Positions 14,555 through 24,202 of a stretch of 33,056 nt of DNA are shown piece after piece; the first letter of the stretch is position 1; each line of letters starts with the position of its first letter. The DNA lies in assembly GCA_003220335.1 (NCBI GenBank), contig QHSB01000089.1, positions 1-33,056 of the forward strand, given 5' to 3'. Origin of the DNA: Candidatus Rokuibacteriota bacterium (GTDB taxonomy: Bacteria; Methylomirabilota; Methylomirabilia; Rokubacteriales; CSP1-6). Made by a program: the position numbers and the translations under genes. The notes under the pieces are model-generated. The model was given only the letters and a program-made list of their open reading frames with translations. It made no database searches and was not told where the DNA came from.

Positions 14555-17500
14555 ATGGCCCGCGGGCTTATCGGGTATCTTCGACCTATGGGTGTTGCCC
14601 GTAGGGCCGGCGCCGCCGCGCCGGATCTTCGGACGCTCGCCCGGCTCGGCCGGCTCGTCACGGCGAGTCTCGGGACCGACGCCGTGCTCGAAGCCGTCGG
14701 CAGCGAGGCCGCCGATCTGGTCGGCGCCACGCACGTCGGCTTCTGGATCGCCGACGAGGCCTCGCGCACGCTGACGCTTCACGAGGTCGGCCGGCAGCCG
14801 ACGCGCACGAGCTACCCCGTCGGGGTCATGCCCTACGGCGAGAGCGTCGTCGGCTGGGTGGCCGAGCGCCGCGAGGCCGCCTGGGTGGCCGATGCGCTGA
14901 AGGACCCGCGCATCACGCGGCGCGGGTGGTGGAAGACCACCGGCTTCAAGAGCCTCATCGCCCTGCCGATCCTCCATGGCGATACGCTCATCGCCGTCCT
15001 CGCCCTCGTCGGCAAGGCACGCTTCCCGGTGCGGCACCGCGAGATGCTCGAGCTCTTCGCGGCGCAGGCCGCGGTGGCCATCGTGAACGCACGGCTCTAC
15101 GCCGACAGCAACGCGCGTCGTGAGGCGGCCGAGGCGCTGGCCGAGGTGGGCCGGCTGCTGTCGCAGACGCTCGATCCGGTGATCGTCGCCCGCCGCATCA
15201 CCGAGCACGTGTGCCGGCTCCTCGACGCGCGCTCGGCGGCCGTCTATCTGCCGGAGCACGACACCGGCATGCTGGTCGTCGACACGGTCTTCGAGACCGA
15301 TCGTCCGTTCGTCTGGCAGCCGCGGCTCGATCGCGGTACCGGCGTCGCCGGGTTGGCGCTGGCGACCCGCGCGGCCTGCGCGACGCCGGATGTGGTCGGC
15401 GACCCGCGGCTCACCTACACGCCCGAGACTCGCGCCGAGCTGGCGGCGCGCACGCACCGCGCGATGCTGGCGGTTCCGCTGCTCGTCACGGGCCGGGCCC
15501 TCGGCGCGCTGATCGTCGGTGATCAGACCGGGCGCCGGTTCACCGCGGACGAGATTGCGCGCGCCGAGGCCTTCGCCGACCAGGCCGCCCTCGCGCTGGA
15601 GAACGCGCGGCTCTACGCGGACGCCGAGGGACGCCGGCGCGAGGCCGAGGTGCTGGCGGAGGTGGCACGCACCGTCGGCGCCGCGCTGGAGCCCGACATC
15701 GTGCTGGCGGGCATCGCCGAGGCGGCGCGCGAGCTGTGCGCCGCCGACATGGCGCGCATCGCCCTCTGGGACGCCGACACCGACACGATGCAGTTCCGCC
15801 ACGGCGTCGGCACGCGGTTCACCGACTACGCCGCGGTGCGGATCGCGCGCGGCGTGGGCCACGGCGGGCTGGTGTGGGCCACGGGGCGCGCCGTGCGCAC
15901 CGACGACCGCCGCACCGATTCGCGCTTCGGCGCCGCGCACGCGGACCTCGTCGCCGCCGAGGGCACGGTGGCGGCGCTCGCCGTTCCCATCCGCGCGGGC
16001 GAGCGCGTCGAGGGCCTGATCTTCGTCGACAATCGCTCCGCCCGGCCCTTCACCGACCGCGACGAGCGGGTGCTGAGCGGGCTGGCCGACCACGCGGCGG
16101 TCGCGCTGCGCAACGCGCGCCTGTTCCAGGCCCTGCGCAACAGCGAGGAGTTCCTGGCCCGCGCCCAGGCGGTGGCCCAGATCGGCTCGTGGGTCTCGGC
16201 GCCGGGACCGACGGGCGCCCTGTCGTGGTCGCGCGAGGTCTTCCGGATCTTCGGCGTGCGCGAGGACGAGTTCGACGGCACCGCGCAGGAGTTCTTCGCG
16301 CGCGTGCACCCCGACGACGTCGAGGCGGTGCGCCGCGCCTCCGAGGAGGCGGTGGCCGACGGCCGCCCCTACACCGTCGAGCACCGCATCATCCGGCCCG
16401 ACGGCACCGTGCGCTGGGTCCACGAGCGCGCCGACATCCTGCGCGACGAGCAGGGCCGGGTCACGCGGATGATCGGCATCGTGCAGGACATCACCGATCG
16501 CCGCGCGGCGGAGGACGCGCTCCGCCAGAGCGAGGCGCAGCTACGGCAGTCGCAGAAGATGGAGGCGGTGGGCCGGCTCGCCGGCGGCGTCGCCCACGAC
16601 TTCAACAATCTCCTCACCGTCATCACCGGACGCACCCAGCTGCTGCTCGCGCAGATCGGCGCCGATACCGCACGCCGCCGCGAGCTCGAGCTGATCGAGC
16701 AGACCGCCGAGCGCGCCGCCTCGCTGACCTCGCAGCTGCTCGCCTTCAGCCGCAAGCAGGTGCGGCAGCCGACGCTGCTCGACCTCAACGCGGCGGTCGG
16801 CGCGCTCGCCGGCTTCCTGCGGCGGCTCATCGGTGAGGACATCGAGCTCACGCTGCGGCCGACGCTCGACCTGCCGCCCGTGCACGCCGATCGTGCGCAG
16901 CTCGAGCAGGTGCTCGTCAACCTCGCCGTCAACGCGCGCGACGCGATGCCGCACGGCGGCCGGCTCACGATCGCCACCGGCACGCTGAGGACGACGGGCG
17001 TTGCGAGCGAGCCGGTGCCGGCGGGTGACTGGGTGACGCTCGCCGTGGCCGACACCGGCCACGGCATCGATCCCGCGAGCCAGCCGCTGGTCTTCGAGCC
17101 GTTCTTCACGACGAAGGAGCCGGGCAAGGGCACGGGCCTCGGCCTGTCAATCGTCTACGGCATCGTCGAGCAGAGCGGCGGGCGCATCGCGCTCGAGAGC
17201 GAGCCGGAGCAGGGCACGACGTTCACGGTCTACCTGCCGTGGGCGCCGGAGCGGGTCGCGGGGGCGGCCGCGCGCGTCGCCACCGCGCCGCCGCGCGGGC
17301 ACGAGACGGTGCTGCTCGTGGAGGACGAGCCCGAGGTGCGCCGGCTCACGCGCGAGATCCTCGAGATGCACGGCTACGCGGTGCTGGAGGCCGGCGACGG
17401 CGCCACCGCGCTGCAGACCGCGCGCGAGCACGCCGGCGCGATCGACCTGCTGCTGACCGACGTCGTGATGCCGGGGCTGCGCGGCCACGAGGTCGCGCAG

Positions 17501-17671
17501 GCGCTCGCCGCCAGCGGCCGGCGCCCGCGCGTGCTCTACATCTCGGGCTATCCGGAGCTGGGCGGCTCCGAGGGCGCGATCGGCGACCACCCGCTGCTGC
17601 CAAAGCCGTTCACGCCCGGCGAGCTGGTGCGCAAGGTGCGCGCCGTGCTGGACGAGCTACAGCCCCAGTGA
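14555..17671 (+). CDS. Hybrid sensor histidine kinase (GAF-GAF-GAF-PAS-HisKA-HATPase-REC)
   Basis: A 1038-aa soluble sensor with no membrane segments. Domains in order: three GAF domains (about 30-185, 205-350, 370-520; each ends with a linker such as [12 protein letters not shown]); a PAS_3/PAC domain (about 530-655, ending [16 protein letters not shown]); HisKA with phospho-acceptor His681 ([12 protein letters not shown]); HATPase_c with N box Asn793 ([14 protein letters not shown]), G1 (VADTGHGI) and G2 (GTGLGLSIV); and a C-terminal receiver with acidic pair VEDE, phospho-acceptor Asp969 (LLTDVVMPG) and LPKPFTP Lys. Hybrid kinases of this type relay phosphate to a separate receiver or HPt, not visible here. 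The start may be ATG 14588 instead. Its 3' end overlaps the convergent AOR gene by 15 bp. Confidence 0.93.
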   Translation: MARGLIGYLRPMGVARRAGAAAPDLRTLARLGRLVTASLGTDAVLEAVGSEAADLVGATHVGFWIADEASRTLTLHEVGRQPTRTSYPVGVMPYGESVVGWVAERREAAWVADALKDPRITRRGWWKTTGFKSLIALPILHGDTLIAVLALVGKARFPVRHREMLELFAAQAAVAIVNARLYADSNARREAAEALAEVGRLLSQTLDPVIVARRITEHVCRLLDARSAAVYLPEHDTGMLVVDTVFETDRPFVWQPRLDRGTGVAGLALATRAACATPDVVGDPRLTYTPETRAELAARTHRAMLAVPLLVTGRALGALIVGDQTGRRFTADEIARAEAFADQAALALENARLYADAEGRRREAEVLAEVARTVGAALEPDIVLAGIAEAARELCAADMARIALWDADTDTMQFRHGVGTRFTDYAAVRIARGVGHGGLVWATGRAVRTDDRRTDSRFGAAHADLVAAEGTVAALAVPIRAGERVEGLIFVDNRSARPFTDRDERVLSGLADHAAVALRNARLFQALRNSEEFLARAQAVAQIGSWVSAPGPTGALSWSREVFRIFGVREDEFDGTAQEFFARVHPDDVEAVRRASEEAVADGRPYTVEHRIIRPDGTVRWVHERADILRDEQGRVTRMIGIVQDITDRRAAEDALRQSEAQLRQSQKMEAVGRLAGGVAHDFNNLLTVITGRTQLLLAQIGADTARRRELELIEQTAERAASLTSQLLAFSRKQVRQPTLLDLNAAVGALAGFLRRLIGEDIELTLRPTLDLPPVHADRAQLEQVLVNLAVNARDAMPHGGRLTIATGTLRTTGVASEPVPAGDWVTLAVADTGHGIDPASQPLVFEPFFTTKEPGKGTGLGLSIVYGIVEQSGGRIALESEPEQGTTFTVYLPWAPERVAGAAARVATAPPRGHETVLLVEDEPEVRRLTREILEMHGYAVLEAGDGATALQTAREHAGAIDLLLTDVVMPGLRGHEVAQALAASGRRPRVLYISGYPELGGSEGAIGDHPLLPKPFTPGELVRKVRAVLDELQPQ

Positions 17672-19474
17672 GTTGAGGCGCGCGGGGCGCGGCACGCCGT
17701 CGGTGTCCCAGCCGCGAAGATCGTAGTAGGTGTCGAGCATCTCGCTCAGCTCGGCGGGTGGACAGTGCATGCCGGCCGACGGCCCCTCGGGAATCGGCTC
17801 GTGCATCACACGCCACGGCAGCGTGTCGTCCGCGCGGCGCACGCCCTCGCGCACGTTGAAGAGCCGCTCGAGGTTGACGATGCGCTCGCCCACTCGCTCC
17901 AGCTCCTCGGCGGTCACGTCCCAGCCCGTCACCGCGCGGACCATCCGCGCGTACGGCTCGCCGACGAAGAGGCCGAAGCCGCGCTCGGAGGTGAAGCGGC
18001 ACAGGACGAGCGAGTCGCCGAGCGCGGTGAAGTGCTGGCTGCGCATGGCGAACGCGGGCTGGTCCTTCGTCCCACGCCGGTCGAAGCTCGGCGCGTACTG
18101 CGGCGTGGGCCGCGTGTCGTGGTGGCTGCCGCCGCGGGTGGCGGTCGCGTACCCGATCGACAGCCCCTTGAGCGCGCGTGCGGAGTGCGCCGGCAGCTCG
18201 AGCCGCTTCACGGCATAGACGAGATTCGTGGCGTCCGGCCGGATCGAGGCGGCCAGCCGCCACGCGCCCTCGGCCAGCCGATCGCCGAAGCCCTCGCGCG
18301 TCGCCGTCATCTCGAGCAGGCGCAGCATCCCGCGCCAGTCACCCCAGCCGAATGGCACGCCGAGGTCCGACGACTTGAGCCAGCCACGCTCGAGCGCCTC
18401 GCAGACGAAGGCCAGCGTGACGCCCATCGAGATCGTGTCCATCCCCAGGAGGTCGCAGAGGTCGTTGGCGAGGATCAGCGCCTCGGGGTTGTCGATGCCG
18501 AGCATCGGGCCGAGCGCGAAGATCGTCTCGTACTCCGGCATCTTCGCGCGCCGGCCGGCGAACTCGCCCTGCCCGATGGCGTACTGCTTGCCGCACGCGA
18601 CCGGGCACTTGAGACACGTCGTGTCGCGGTCGTGGTAGTGCGCCTTCATGTCCTCGCCGCCGATCACGCGCGCGGCCGCGAAGACCTCGGTCTTGAGATT
18701 GAACGCGCCCAGCGCGCCGAGCGCGTTGATGGGCCCGACGAGGAAGGGTGTGCCGTAGGTCGACAGCGCCTTGGTGCCGGTGGCCAGCGGCTCGCGCGTC
18801 TCCTCGAGCAGCGCCTTGAGCGCCGGCGCGTCGGCCACCGCCGTCTTGCGCGCTCCTCGCACCACGACCGCCTTGAGGTTCTTGCTGCCCAGCACGGCGC
18901 CGATGCCGCCGCGGCCCGAGACGCCCTCGCGGTTCTTCCAGTAGTGCGCCATGGCCGCGAAGCGCACACGGCGCTCGCCGGCGGGGCCGATCGCGATGGC
19001 GTCGGCGTCGGCGCCCTCGGCGGCGACGAGCGCCGTGACGGTGTCGCGTGTCGACCGGCCCCAGAGCGCGTCGGCGGGCTTCACCACGCCGCCGTCCTCG
19101 GTCAATAGCAGATATGACGGCGCGGGGGCGCGGCCCGTCACGCAGACGGCGTCGAAGCCGGTGCGCTTGAGGGTGGCGGGGAATCGGCCACCGAAGGTCG
19201 AGTCGAAGAACAGGCCCGTGAGCGGCGACTTGCTGGCCACGAGCGCGCGGCTGTTGCCGGGCACCGTCGTGTCGGTGACCGGGCCGACGGCGAACACGAC
19301 CGCGTTGGCGGCATCGAAGGCGTCCACGCCGGCCGGCACGCGATCGTAGAGAATGCGCGCGGCGAGCCCGTTGCCGCCGAGCAGCGCGCGCGCCGTCGTC
19401 TCGCCGAGCGGTTCGACGCGGGCGGCGCCCGTCGTGAGGTCGACGAAGAGCAGGCGGCCGCCGTAGCCGTTCAC
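17657..19474 (-). CDS. aor: Aldehyde:ferredoxin oxidoreductase (tungsten enzyme)
   Basis: A 605-aa protein, the usual family length. It catalyses reversible oxidation of aldehydes to carboxylates with ferredoxin, using a tungsten bis-pyranopterin and one [4Fe-4S] cluster. The N terminus (GYGGRLLFVDLTTGAARVEP) and ARILYDRVPAGVDAF, AVGPVTDTTVPGNSR and SGRGGIGAVLGSKNLKAV are AOR signatures. Cluster ligands are C287, C290, C294 (CLKCPVAC) and C492 (LVLCRF), almost the numbering of the Pyrococcus enzyme. The GTG start overlaps the TGA of the TPR gene in its downstream frame (GTGA, 19474-19471). Because of a frameshift in that gene, the AOR frame is open far upstream. Substrate class within the AOR family is not certain. 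Confidence 0.93.
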   Translation of the reverse strand: MNGYGGRLLFVDLTTGAARVEPLGETTARALLGGNGLAARILYDRVPAGVDAFDAANAVVFAVGPVTDTTVPGNSRALVASKSPLTGLFFDSTFGGRFPATLKRTGFDAVCVTGRAPAPSYLLLTEDGGVVKPADALWGRSTRDTVTALVAAEGADADAIAIGPAGERRVRFAAMAHYWKNREGVSGRGGIGAVLGSKNLKAVVVRGARKTAVADAPALKALLEETREPLATGTKALSTYGTPFLVGPINALGALGAFNLKTEVFAAARVIGGEDMKAHYHDRDTTCLKCPVACGKQYAIGQGEFAGRRAKMPEYETIFALGPMLGIDNPEALILANDLCDLLGMDTISMGVTLAFVCEALERGWLKSSDLGVPFGWGDWRGMLRLLEMTATREGFGDRLAEGAWRLAASIRPDATNLVYAVKRLELPAHSARALKGLSIGYATATRGGSHHDTRPTPQYAPSFDRRGTKDQPAFAMRSQHFTALGDSLVLCRFTSERGFGLFVGEPYARMVRAVTGWDVTAEELERVGERIVNLERLFNVREGVRRADDTLPWRVMHEPIPEGPSAGMHCPPAELSEMLDTYYDLRGWDTDGVPRPARLNSLGL

Positions 19475-22237
19475 GGAGCGGGGCGCGCGAGCGCCGCCAG
19501 CTCCTGGCGGGCCGCGTCGCGCAGCTCGGCGGGCAGATCGGCCAGCGCGAGCAGCTTCTTGTACACGGCCGCGGCCGGCTCGGGCTGCTTGCCGGCCGCG
19601 AACGCGCGTGCCGCGCTCAGCAGCCCACGGCGGCCCAGCGGCGTGTCGGGCGCGACGTAGGCCGCGGTCAGGTAGTACTCGACCGCCGCGAGCGGCCTCG
19701 AGCGCGCCGGCGCGGTCACCGGCGGCCTCCCGCGCGCGCGCCAGGGCCAGCCACGCGCGCCCGGTGTCGGCGTCGCTCGGCGCCGAGGCGACGTACTGCT
19801 CGAGCGCCGGGCGTGCCTCGGCCGCGCGGCCCGTCTCGATCTGCGCCTCGGCCAGCCGCAGCCACGCCTGCTGCGCGAGCGGATGCTGAGGATAGCGCTC
19901 GCGCAGCAGCTTCGTGCTCTCGAGCGCGATCGGCCACGCCGAGGCCGCGGCGGCGCCGGCGCCGACCCGCTCGAGGGCGTCCGGTGCGACGTCGGACGCC
20001 GGGTAGTCCGCCACCAGCCGGCGGGCCAGGGCGGAGGCGCCGACCCAGTCCTTGTCGTCGACCGCGAGCCCGGTGAGGACGTAGAGCAGCGGCGCCGCCC
20101 GGGCGGCGCCGGCCGGGCCGCGCGGCGCCGCGGCGAGCGCCGCCTGCGCGGGCGCCCTGAACTCGCGGGCCGCGCCCTTGCGGAAGGCCACGACGGCGAG
20201 CCCGTACGTCGCGGCGGCGGCCTCGTCCGGCGTGCCGGCGTCGCGCACCGCGGTGAACAGGCGCTGGGCGTCGTCGCCGCGGTCGCTTGCCAGCGCGACG
20301 CTCGCCACGCCGAGCTGACCGAGCCCGGGCGAGCCGTCCTTCTGGGCCAGCGTGAACTCGCGCAGCGCCTCGCCCGTCTTGCCCTGGGTCAGCAGCGAGG
20401 TGCCGAGCGCCGCGTGAGCGCGACCGAAGAGCGCGGGGAACGGCGCACGCCCGAGCCAGTCGCGCAGCGCCACCTCGGCGCCCGCGGCGTCGCCCTCGCG
20501 CAGCAGCGCGAGGCCGCGATTGAGGCGCGCGAAGTCGGCACGCGCGTGGGTGGGATACGAGCCCACGATGCGCTCGACCATCTCGCGCCCGGCGGCGAGG
20601 TCGCCGCCCTCGAGGGCCAGCTCGGAGGCGAGCAGCAGCGCATCCGGCGCGCCGGGATCGCTGGGCGCCGCGCGCACGACCTCGAGCAGCTCGCGGCGCG
20701 CGTCGGCCTTGCGACCCTGCTTGAGATAGGTCCACGCGAGCGCGGTGCGCGCGAGCGGCGCCTGCGCGTCGGTCGGGAACTCGACGAGCATGCGGCGGAA
20801 CGCGGCGCCCGCGGCCACGAAGTCGCCCGCCTGGTACGCGGCCTCGCCCTGCAGCAGCAGCGCCGGCAGCATCGCGTCGGGCGTCCCGCGCGCGTTGAGC
20901 ACGGGGGCGAGATCGGCCACGGCCTGGCTGTACTCGCGCAGCTCGAAGTCGACGCGCGCCTGTCTCACCGCCGCCTGCCGCGCCGCCGGCGACCCGCCGC
21001 CGACCTTCTGCGCCAGCTCGAACTGCGTGCGCGCGTCGTCACGATCGCCCTGGGCGCGGGCGGCCTCGCCCTTGACCATGAGCACCCACGCGCGCGCGCC
21101 GGGATCGAGCTGGCCGCCGAGCAGCTCCTGGTACACGGGCTCGGCGTCGACGGGCTTGCCGGCGTCGACGGTGGCGCGGGCGAGGCGGAACAGCATCGGA
21201 AACGCCAGCGGCGAGCGGCGGGCGCTGAGCGCCGCCACGCTCTTGCGCGCGCCGGCCCAGTCGCCGGTGACGAGCAGCGCCTGGGCGAGGCCGGCCGACG
21301 CCCACTCGGTCTCCGCGCTCCCGGAGTACGCGCGGAAGGCCGCCACGGCCTCCGGCGCGTGGCCGGCGGCCAGCGCCCACCAGCCCAGCCGGAGAACGCC
21401 CGCGGGGAACAATGGGTGGGCCCCGCCCTGGGTGAACTGCCGCAGCATCGTCTCCGCGCGCGCGGCCTGGTCGAGCCGCCCGAGCGTGTCGCCGTGCCAG
21501 AACAGGACGTCGCGCGCGATCGGCGGCGGCACGCCGGCCGACTCGAGCTGGGTCCATGCCTTGTCGGCCTCCTCCCACCGGCCGAGCGCGTACCGCGACA
21601 GCGCGAGGCCGTGACGGCCCCACGCGTCGAGCGGCGACGGCGTCGGTCCCGCGAGCAGCATGCTGAACGCGTCGCGCGCACGCGCGCCCTCGCGCAGCCG
21701 CAGCGCCGTCCAGCCGCTGGCGTGCAGCGCCCACACGCCCCAGTCCTGACGGGGCGCGTCCTGCGCGACCTGGCGGAAGAGCCAGTCGGCCTGCTCGGTG
21801 CGGTCGAGCCGCCAGAGCGTCTCGCCGAGCCAGTAGCGCGCCTCGCGCAGCATCTCGCGGTCGGTCCCCTTGCGCACGGCGTTCTCGAGCGCCTTGTAGG
21901 CGTCCTCGAAATCGCCGCGCTGGAAGCGCGCGCGCCCGCACTCGAGCGACTCCGTCGCGATGCCGAGCCACGAGCCCACGCACGGCAGCGCGCGCGGCGA
22001 CTGGATGAAGGCGGTCGGCTTGTCGGCGGCGGGGGGCGTGGGCACCGCCGACGGGAACGCCGGCAGGTCCACGGGCGGCCGCGGGAGCGGCAGGTCGATC
22101 ACCACCGCCGGCTTCTCCGACGGCGCCTGGGCGAACGGGATCACCCGCGCGAGATCCGGCAGCGGCGGCTCGAGCGGCCGCGGCGCGGCGCCGATCAGCA
22201 GCCCCCAGGCGACGGCGAGCGCGAGCGCGCGCCTCAC
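19471..22237 (-). CDS. Exported TPR-repeat protein, frameshifted near its 3' end
   Basis: About 921 aa once one base is skipped. It has an N-terminal signal peptide (RRALALAVAWGLLIGAAP), a Pro-rich linker, then many tetratricopeptide-like repeats (e.g. ARYWLGETLWRLDRTEQADW, GEAAYQAGDFVAAGAAFRRM), like large YbgF/BamD-type periplasmic scaffolds. The frame is intact from GTG 22237 to about 19697. The family-like continuation (VEYYLTAAYVAPDTPLGRRG ... ELAALARPAP) lies in another frame and ends at TGA 19471. A one-base insertion (or two-base loss) near 19688-19700 explains it. GTGA overlaps at both ends show that this end point is the original one. Without correction the ORF would run into AOR as a 1526-residue fusion. 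Confidence 0.82.
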
Positions 22238-23526
22238 GACTTGCCGTCCTTCTTCGGGGCGGGCTTGGTGGCGGGCGCCGCGGGCGCCGCCGGCTTGTTG
22301 GCCAGCCGCGTCTTCACCGCGCCCGCACGCTCGCGCGCCCAGTCGCGCAGCGTCGCGTCCGGGCTGCGATTGGCCACGGCCTCGTACGCCGTCAGCGCCG
22401 CCTTCCATTCCTGCTGCTCCTCGCGCGCCAGGCCGAGTCCGGCGAGCGCGCGGAACTTGACGCTGCCCTCCACCTCGGACACCGTGCCGACCGTCTCGAA
22501 GGCCTTCGCGGCGGGACCGAAGCGCTTCTGCTTGAGCTCGGACTCGCCGACGAGGAGCCAGGCCTCGGACTTCACCGCGTCGTCGGACAGCCGCTTCCAC
22601 GCCGCCTCCTGGTCGCGCGGGCGGGCCAGGCGCATGGCGATCTGGGCCGCGTTGTAGAGCGCGTCCGCCGTGGGCGGAGTCTGCTCCATCAGCGTCTTGT
22701 AGGCGTCGAGCAGCTCGTCGCGGTCGCCGTAGCGCGCGAGGGATTGCGCGATGAGCCGCCGCGCGTTGGCCGCCTGCGCATGGTTCGGGGACGCGGCGAG
22801 GAAGGCGCGCAGGTCGGCGACGCCGCCACGCGGATCGCTGCCGGTGCTCTTGATCCAGCCGCTCCAGAACCGCGCGTCGGCCACGAGCGGCGAGGCCGGA
22901 TACTTCGTCGGGAAGTCGGCGAGCAGCGCGAGCGCCTCGCCGGCCTTCTTCGTGTCGGCGAGCGTTCGCGCGGCCTGCAGCGTCGCCGACGGCGCCAGCG
23001 GGTGCTGGGGGAACGCCGACACCATCTCGCGGAAGCCCGCCACCGCCGCCTCCGGACGCTTGAGCTCGAGATCGCTCCACGAGCGGCCGTAGAGGGCGTC
23101 CGGCGCCAGCGGTCCCGCCGCGTCGGCGCGCATCACCGCGTCGTAGGCGGCCCGCGCGTCGGCGAAGCGCTTGAGGCGGAACAGCGCCTCCGCCTCCCAG
23201 AACTGCGATTCCTGTGGCCGCCCCGGCGGCGGCGTCAGCGCCTCGGCGCGCTTGAAGGCCTCCACCGCGGCCGCCGCGTCTCCCGTCTGCAGCCGCGCCT
23301 TGCCGAGCAGCAGCACGGCCTCCGGCAGCCGCGCGTCCTTGGGATACTGCGCGACGAACCGTTCGAGCGCGCGGCGCGCGGCGGGATAGAGGCCGTCCGC
23401 AAACGCGCGCTCGCCGACGAGCCACAAGCGATCCGCCTCCTCGATGGCAGCGGCGGGAGACACGAGGGACACGGCGAGCAGCACGAGCGCGAAGCCGGCG
23501 GAGACACACGGCGCGCGGCGCTTCAT
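22234..23526 (-). CDS. Exported TPR-repeat protein
   Basis: A 430-aa protein with a signal peptide (MKRRAPCVSAGFALVLLAVS, cleavage near SPAAA-IEEA). About eight TPR/Sel1-like helical pairs follow, e.g. AARRALERFVAQYPKDARLP and GFREMVSAFPQHPLAPSATL, which are typical of YbgF/CpoB and BamD folds. The tail is Ala/Pro/Lys-rich (PAAPATKPAPKKDGKS). It is the first gene of the operon with the larger TPR gene and AOR; its TGA overlaps the next GTG. It is predicted periplasmic. Together the two could form an envelope scaffold, whereas AOR is cytoplasmic, so the functional link is unclear. Confidence 0.82.
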   Translation of the reverse strand: MKRRAPCVSAGFALVLLAVSLVSPAAAIEEADRLWLVGERAFADGLYPAARRALERFVAQYPKDARLPEAVLLLGKARLQTGDAAAAVEAFKRAEALTPPPGRPQESQFWEAEALFRLKRFADARAAYDAVMRADAAGPLAPDALYGRSWSDLELKRPEAAVAGFREMVSAFPQHPLAPSATLQAARTLADTKKAGEALALLADFPTKYPASPLVADARFWSGWIKSTGSDPRGGVADLRAFLAASPNHAQAANARRLIAQSLARYGDRDELLDAYKTLMEQTPPTADALYNAAQIAMRLARPRDQEAAWKRLSDDAVKSEAWLLVGESELKQKRFGPAAKAFETVGTVSEVEGSVKFRALAGLGLAREEQQEWKAALTAYEAVANRSPDATLRDWARERAGAVKTRLANKPAAPAAPATKPAPKKDGKS

Positions 23527-23562
23527 GCTCCGAGCGTAGCACGGCTATGGTACGGTTCGAGC

Positions 23563-24201
23563 GTGCGTTTGTGCGTGTTCGACCTCGATCATACGCTGGT
23601 CTCGTCGCCGCTCGACCTGGCCGCGATGGCGCTCGAGATGCGCGCCTACATCGAGGGCTGCCAGGGGCCGCTGCCGGCGCGCGACGAGCGCTACCGCGTC
23701 GGCGAGCTCGTTCGCTGGTGCCGCGACCACGCCCCCGACATCAGCAGGCCGATCTGGGACATCGCGCTCGACCACGAGCGCCGCGCGGTGGCCTCGGCCT
23801 GGCTCGAGCCCGGCGCGCGCGAGGCGCTCGACGGCGCGCGGGCGGCCGGCTTCAGCACGGTGCTCTGGACCAACAACGCGCGCGAGGTGACGCAGGTCGC
23901 GCTCGACCGCTTCGCGCTCGCGGACGCGCTCGACCTCGTGGTCACGCGCGACGACATGGCCGAGATGAAGCCCTCCGCCGACGGCTGGCGCGTCATCGCC
24001 GCGCGCTTCGCCGGCGTGCGCGACGCCATAGTGGTTGGCGATTCATGGGTCGACGGCCTCGCGGCGGCCGCCGCCGGGGTCCCGTTCGTCGCCTACCGCC
24101 CGCGCGAGGCCGAGCTGACGCGCTGGAAGATCACGCCGATCGCGCGGATCGACGACCTCACGGCGCTGCCGACGTGGCTGCGCGCGTGGGCCGGTCAGTA
24201 G
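23563..24201 (+). CDS. HAD-superfamily hydrolase
   Basis: A 212-aa phosphohydrolase. Motif I FDLDHTLV (residues 6-13) carries both catalytic Asp, motif II is VLWTNNAR, the Lys motif is [12 protein letters not shown] and motif IV is [17 protein letters not shown]. The cap is short and alpha-helical. It resembles phosphoglycolate-phosphatase-like and pyrimidine-nucleotidase-like HADs, but the substrate is not predictable. GTG 23563 is the only start just before motif I. The upstream part of the open frame is antisense to the TPR gene and is not part of the protein. The stop lies 1 nt before the rarA start. Confidence 0.85.
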   Translation: MRLCVFDLDHTLVSSPLDLAAMALEMRAYIEGCQGPLPARDERYRVGELVRWCRDHAPDISRPIWDIALDHERRAVASAWLEPGAREALDGARAAGFSTVLWTNNAREVTQVALDRFALADALDLVVTRDDMAEMKPSADGWRVIAARFAGVRDAIVVGDSWVDGLAAAAAGVPFVAYRPREAELTRWKITPIARIDDLTALPTWLRAWAGQ

Positions 24202-24202
24202 C

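Noticed and set aside
14540-16423. Long antisense ORF (627 codons) opposite the histidine kinase
   Set aside because: The product is His/Arg/Gly-rich low-complexity sequence typical of antisense frames in very GC-rich DNA; the sense strand encodes clear GAF and PAS domains.
19883-22657. 924-codon plus-strand ORF opposite the TPR genes
   Set aside because: Arg/Ala/Glu-rich antisense shadow; the minus strand carries recognisable TPR repeats and a signal peptide.
17657-23542. A single 1961-codon open frame on the minus strand
   Set aside because: It is a composite of shadow sequence over the first TPR gene, the second TPR gene and AOR. GTGA gene junctions and the alternate-frame TPR tail show three separate genes and one frameshift.
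22744-23562. N-terminal extension of the HAD protein at 23563
   Set aside because: The open frame upstream is antisense to the TPR gene; HAD motif I starts only five residues after GTG 23563.
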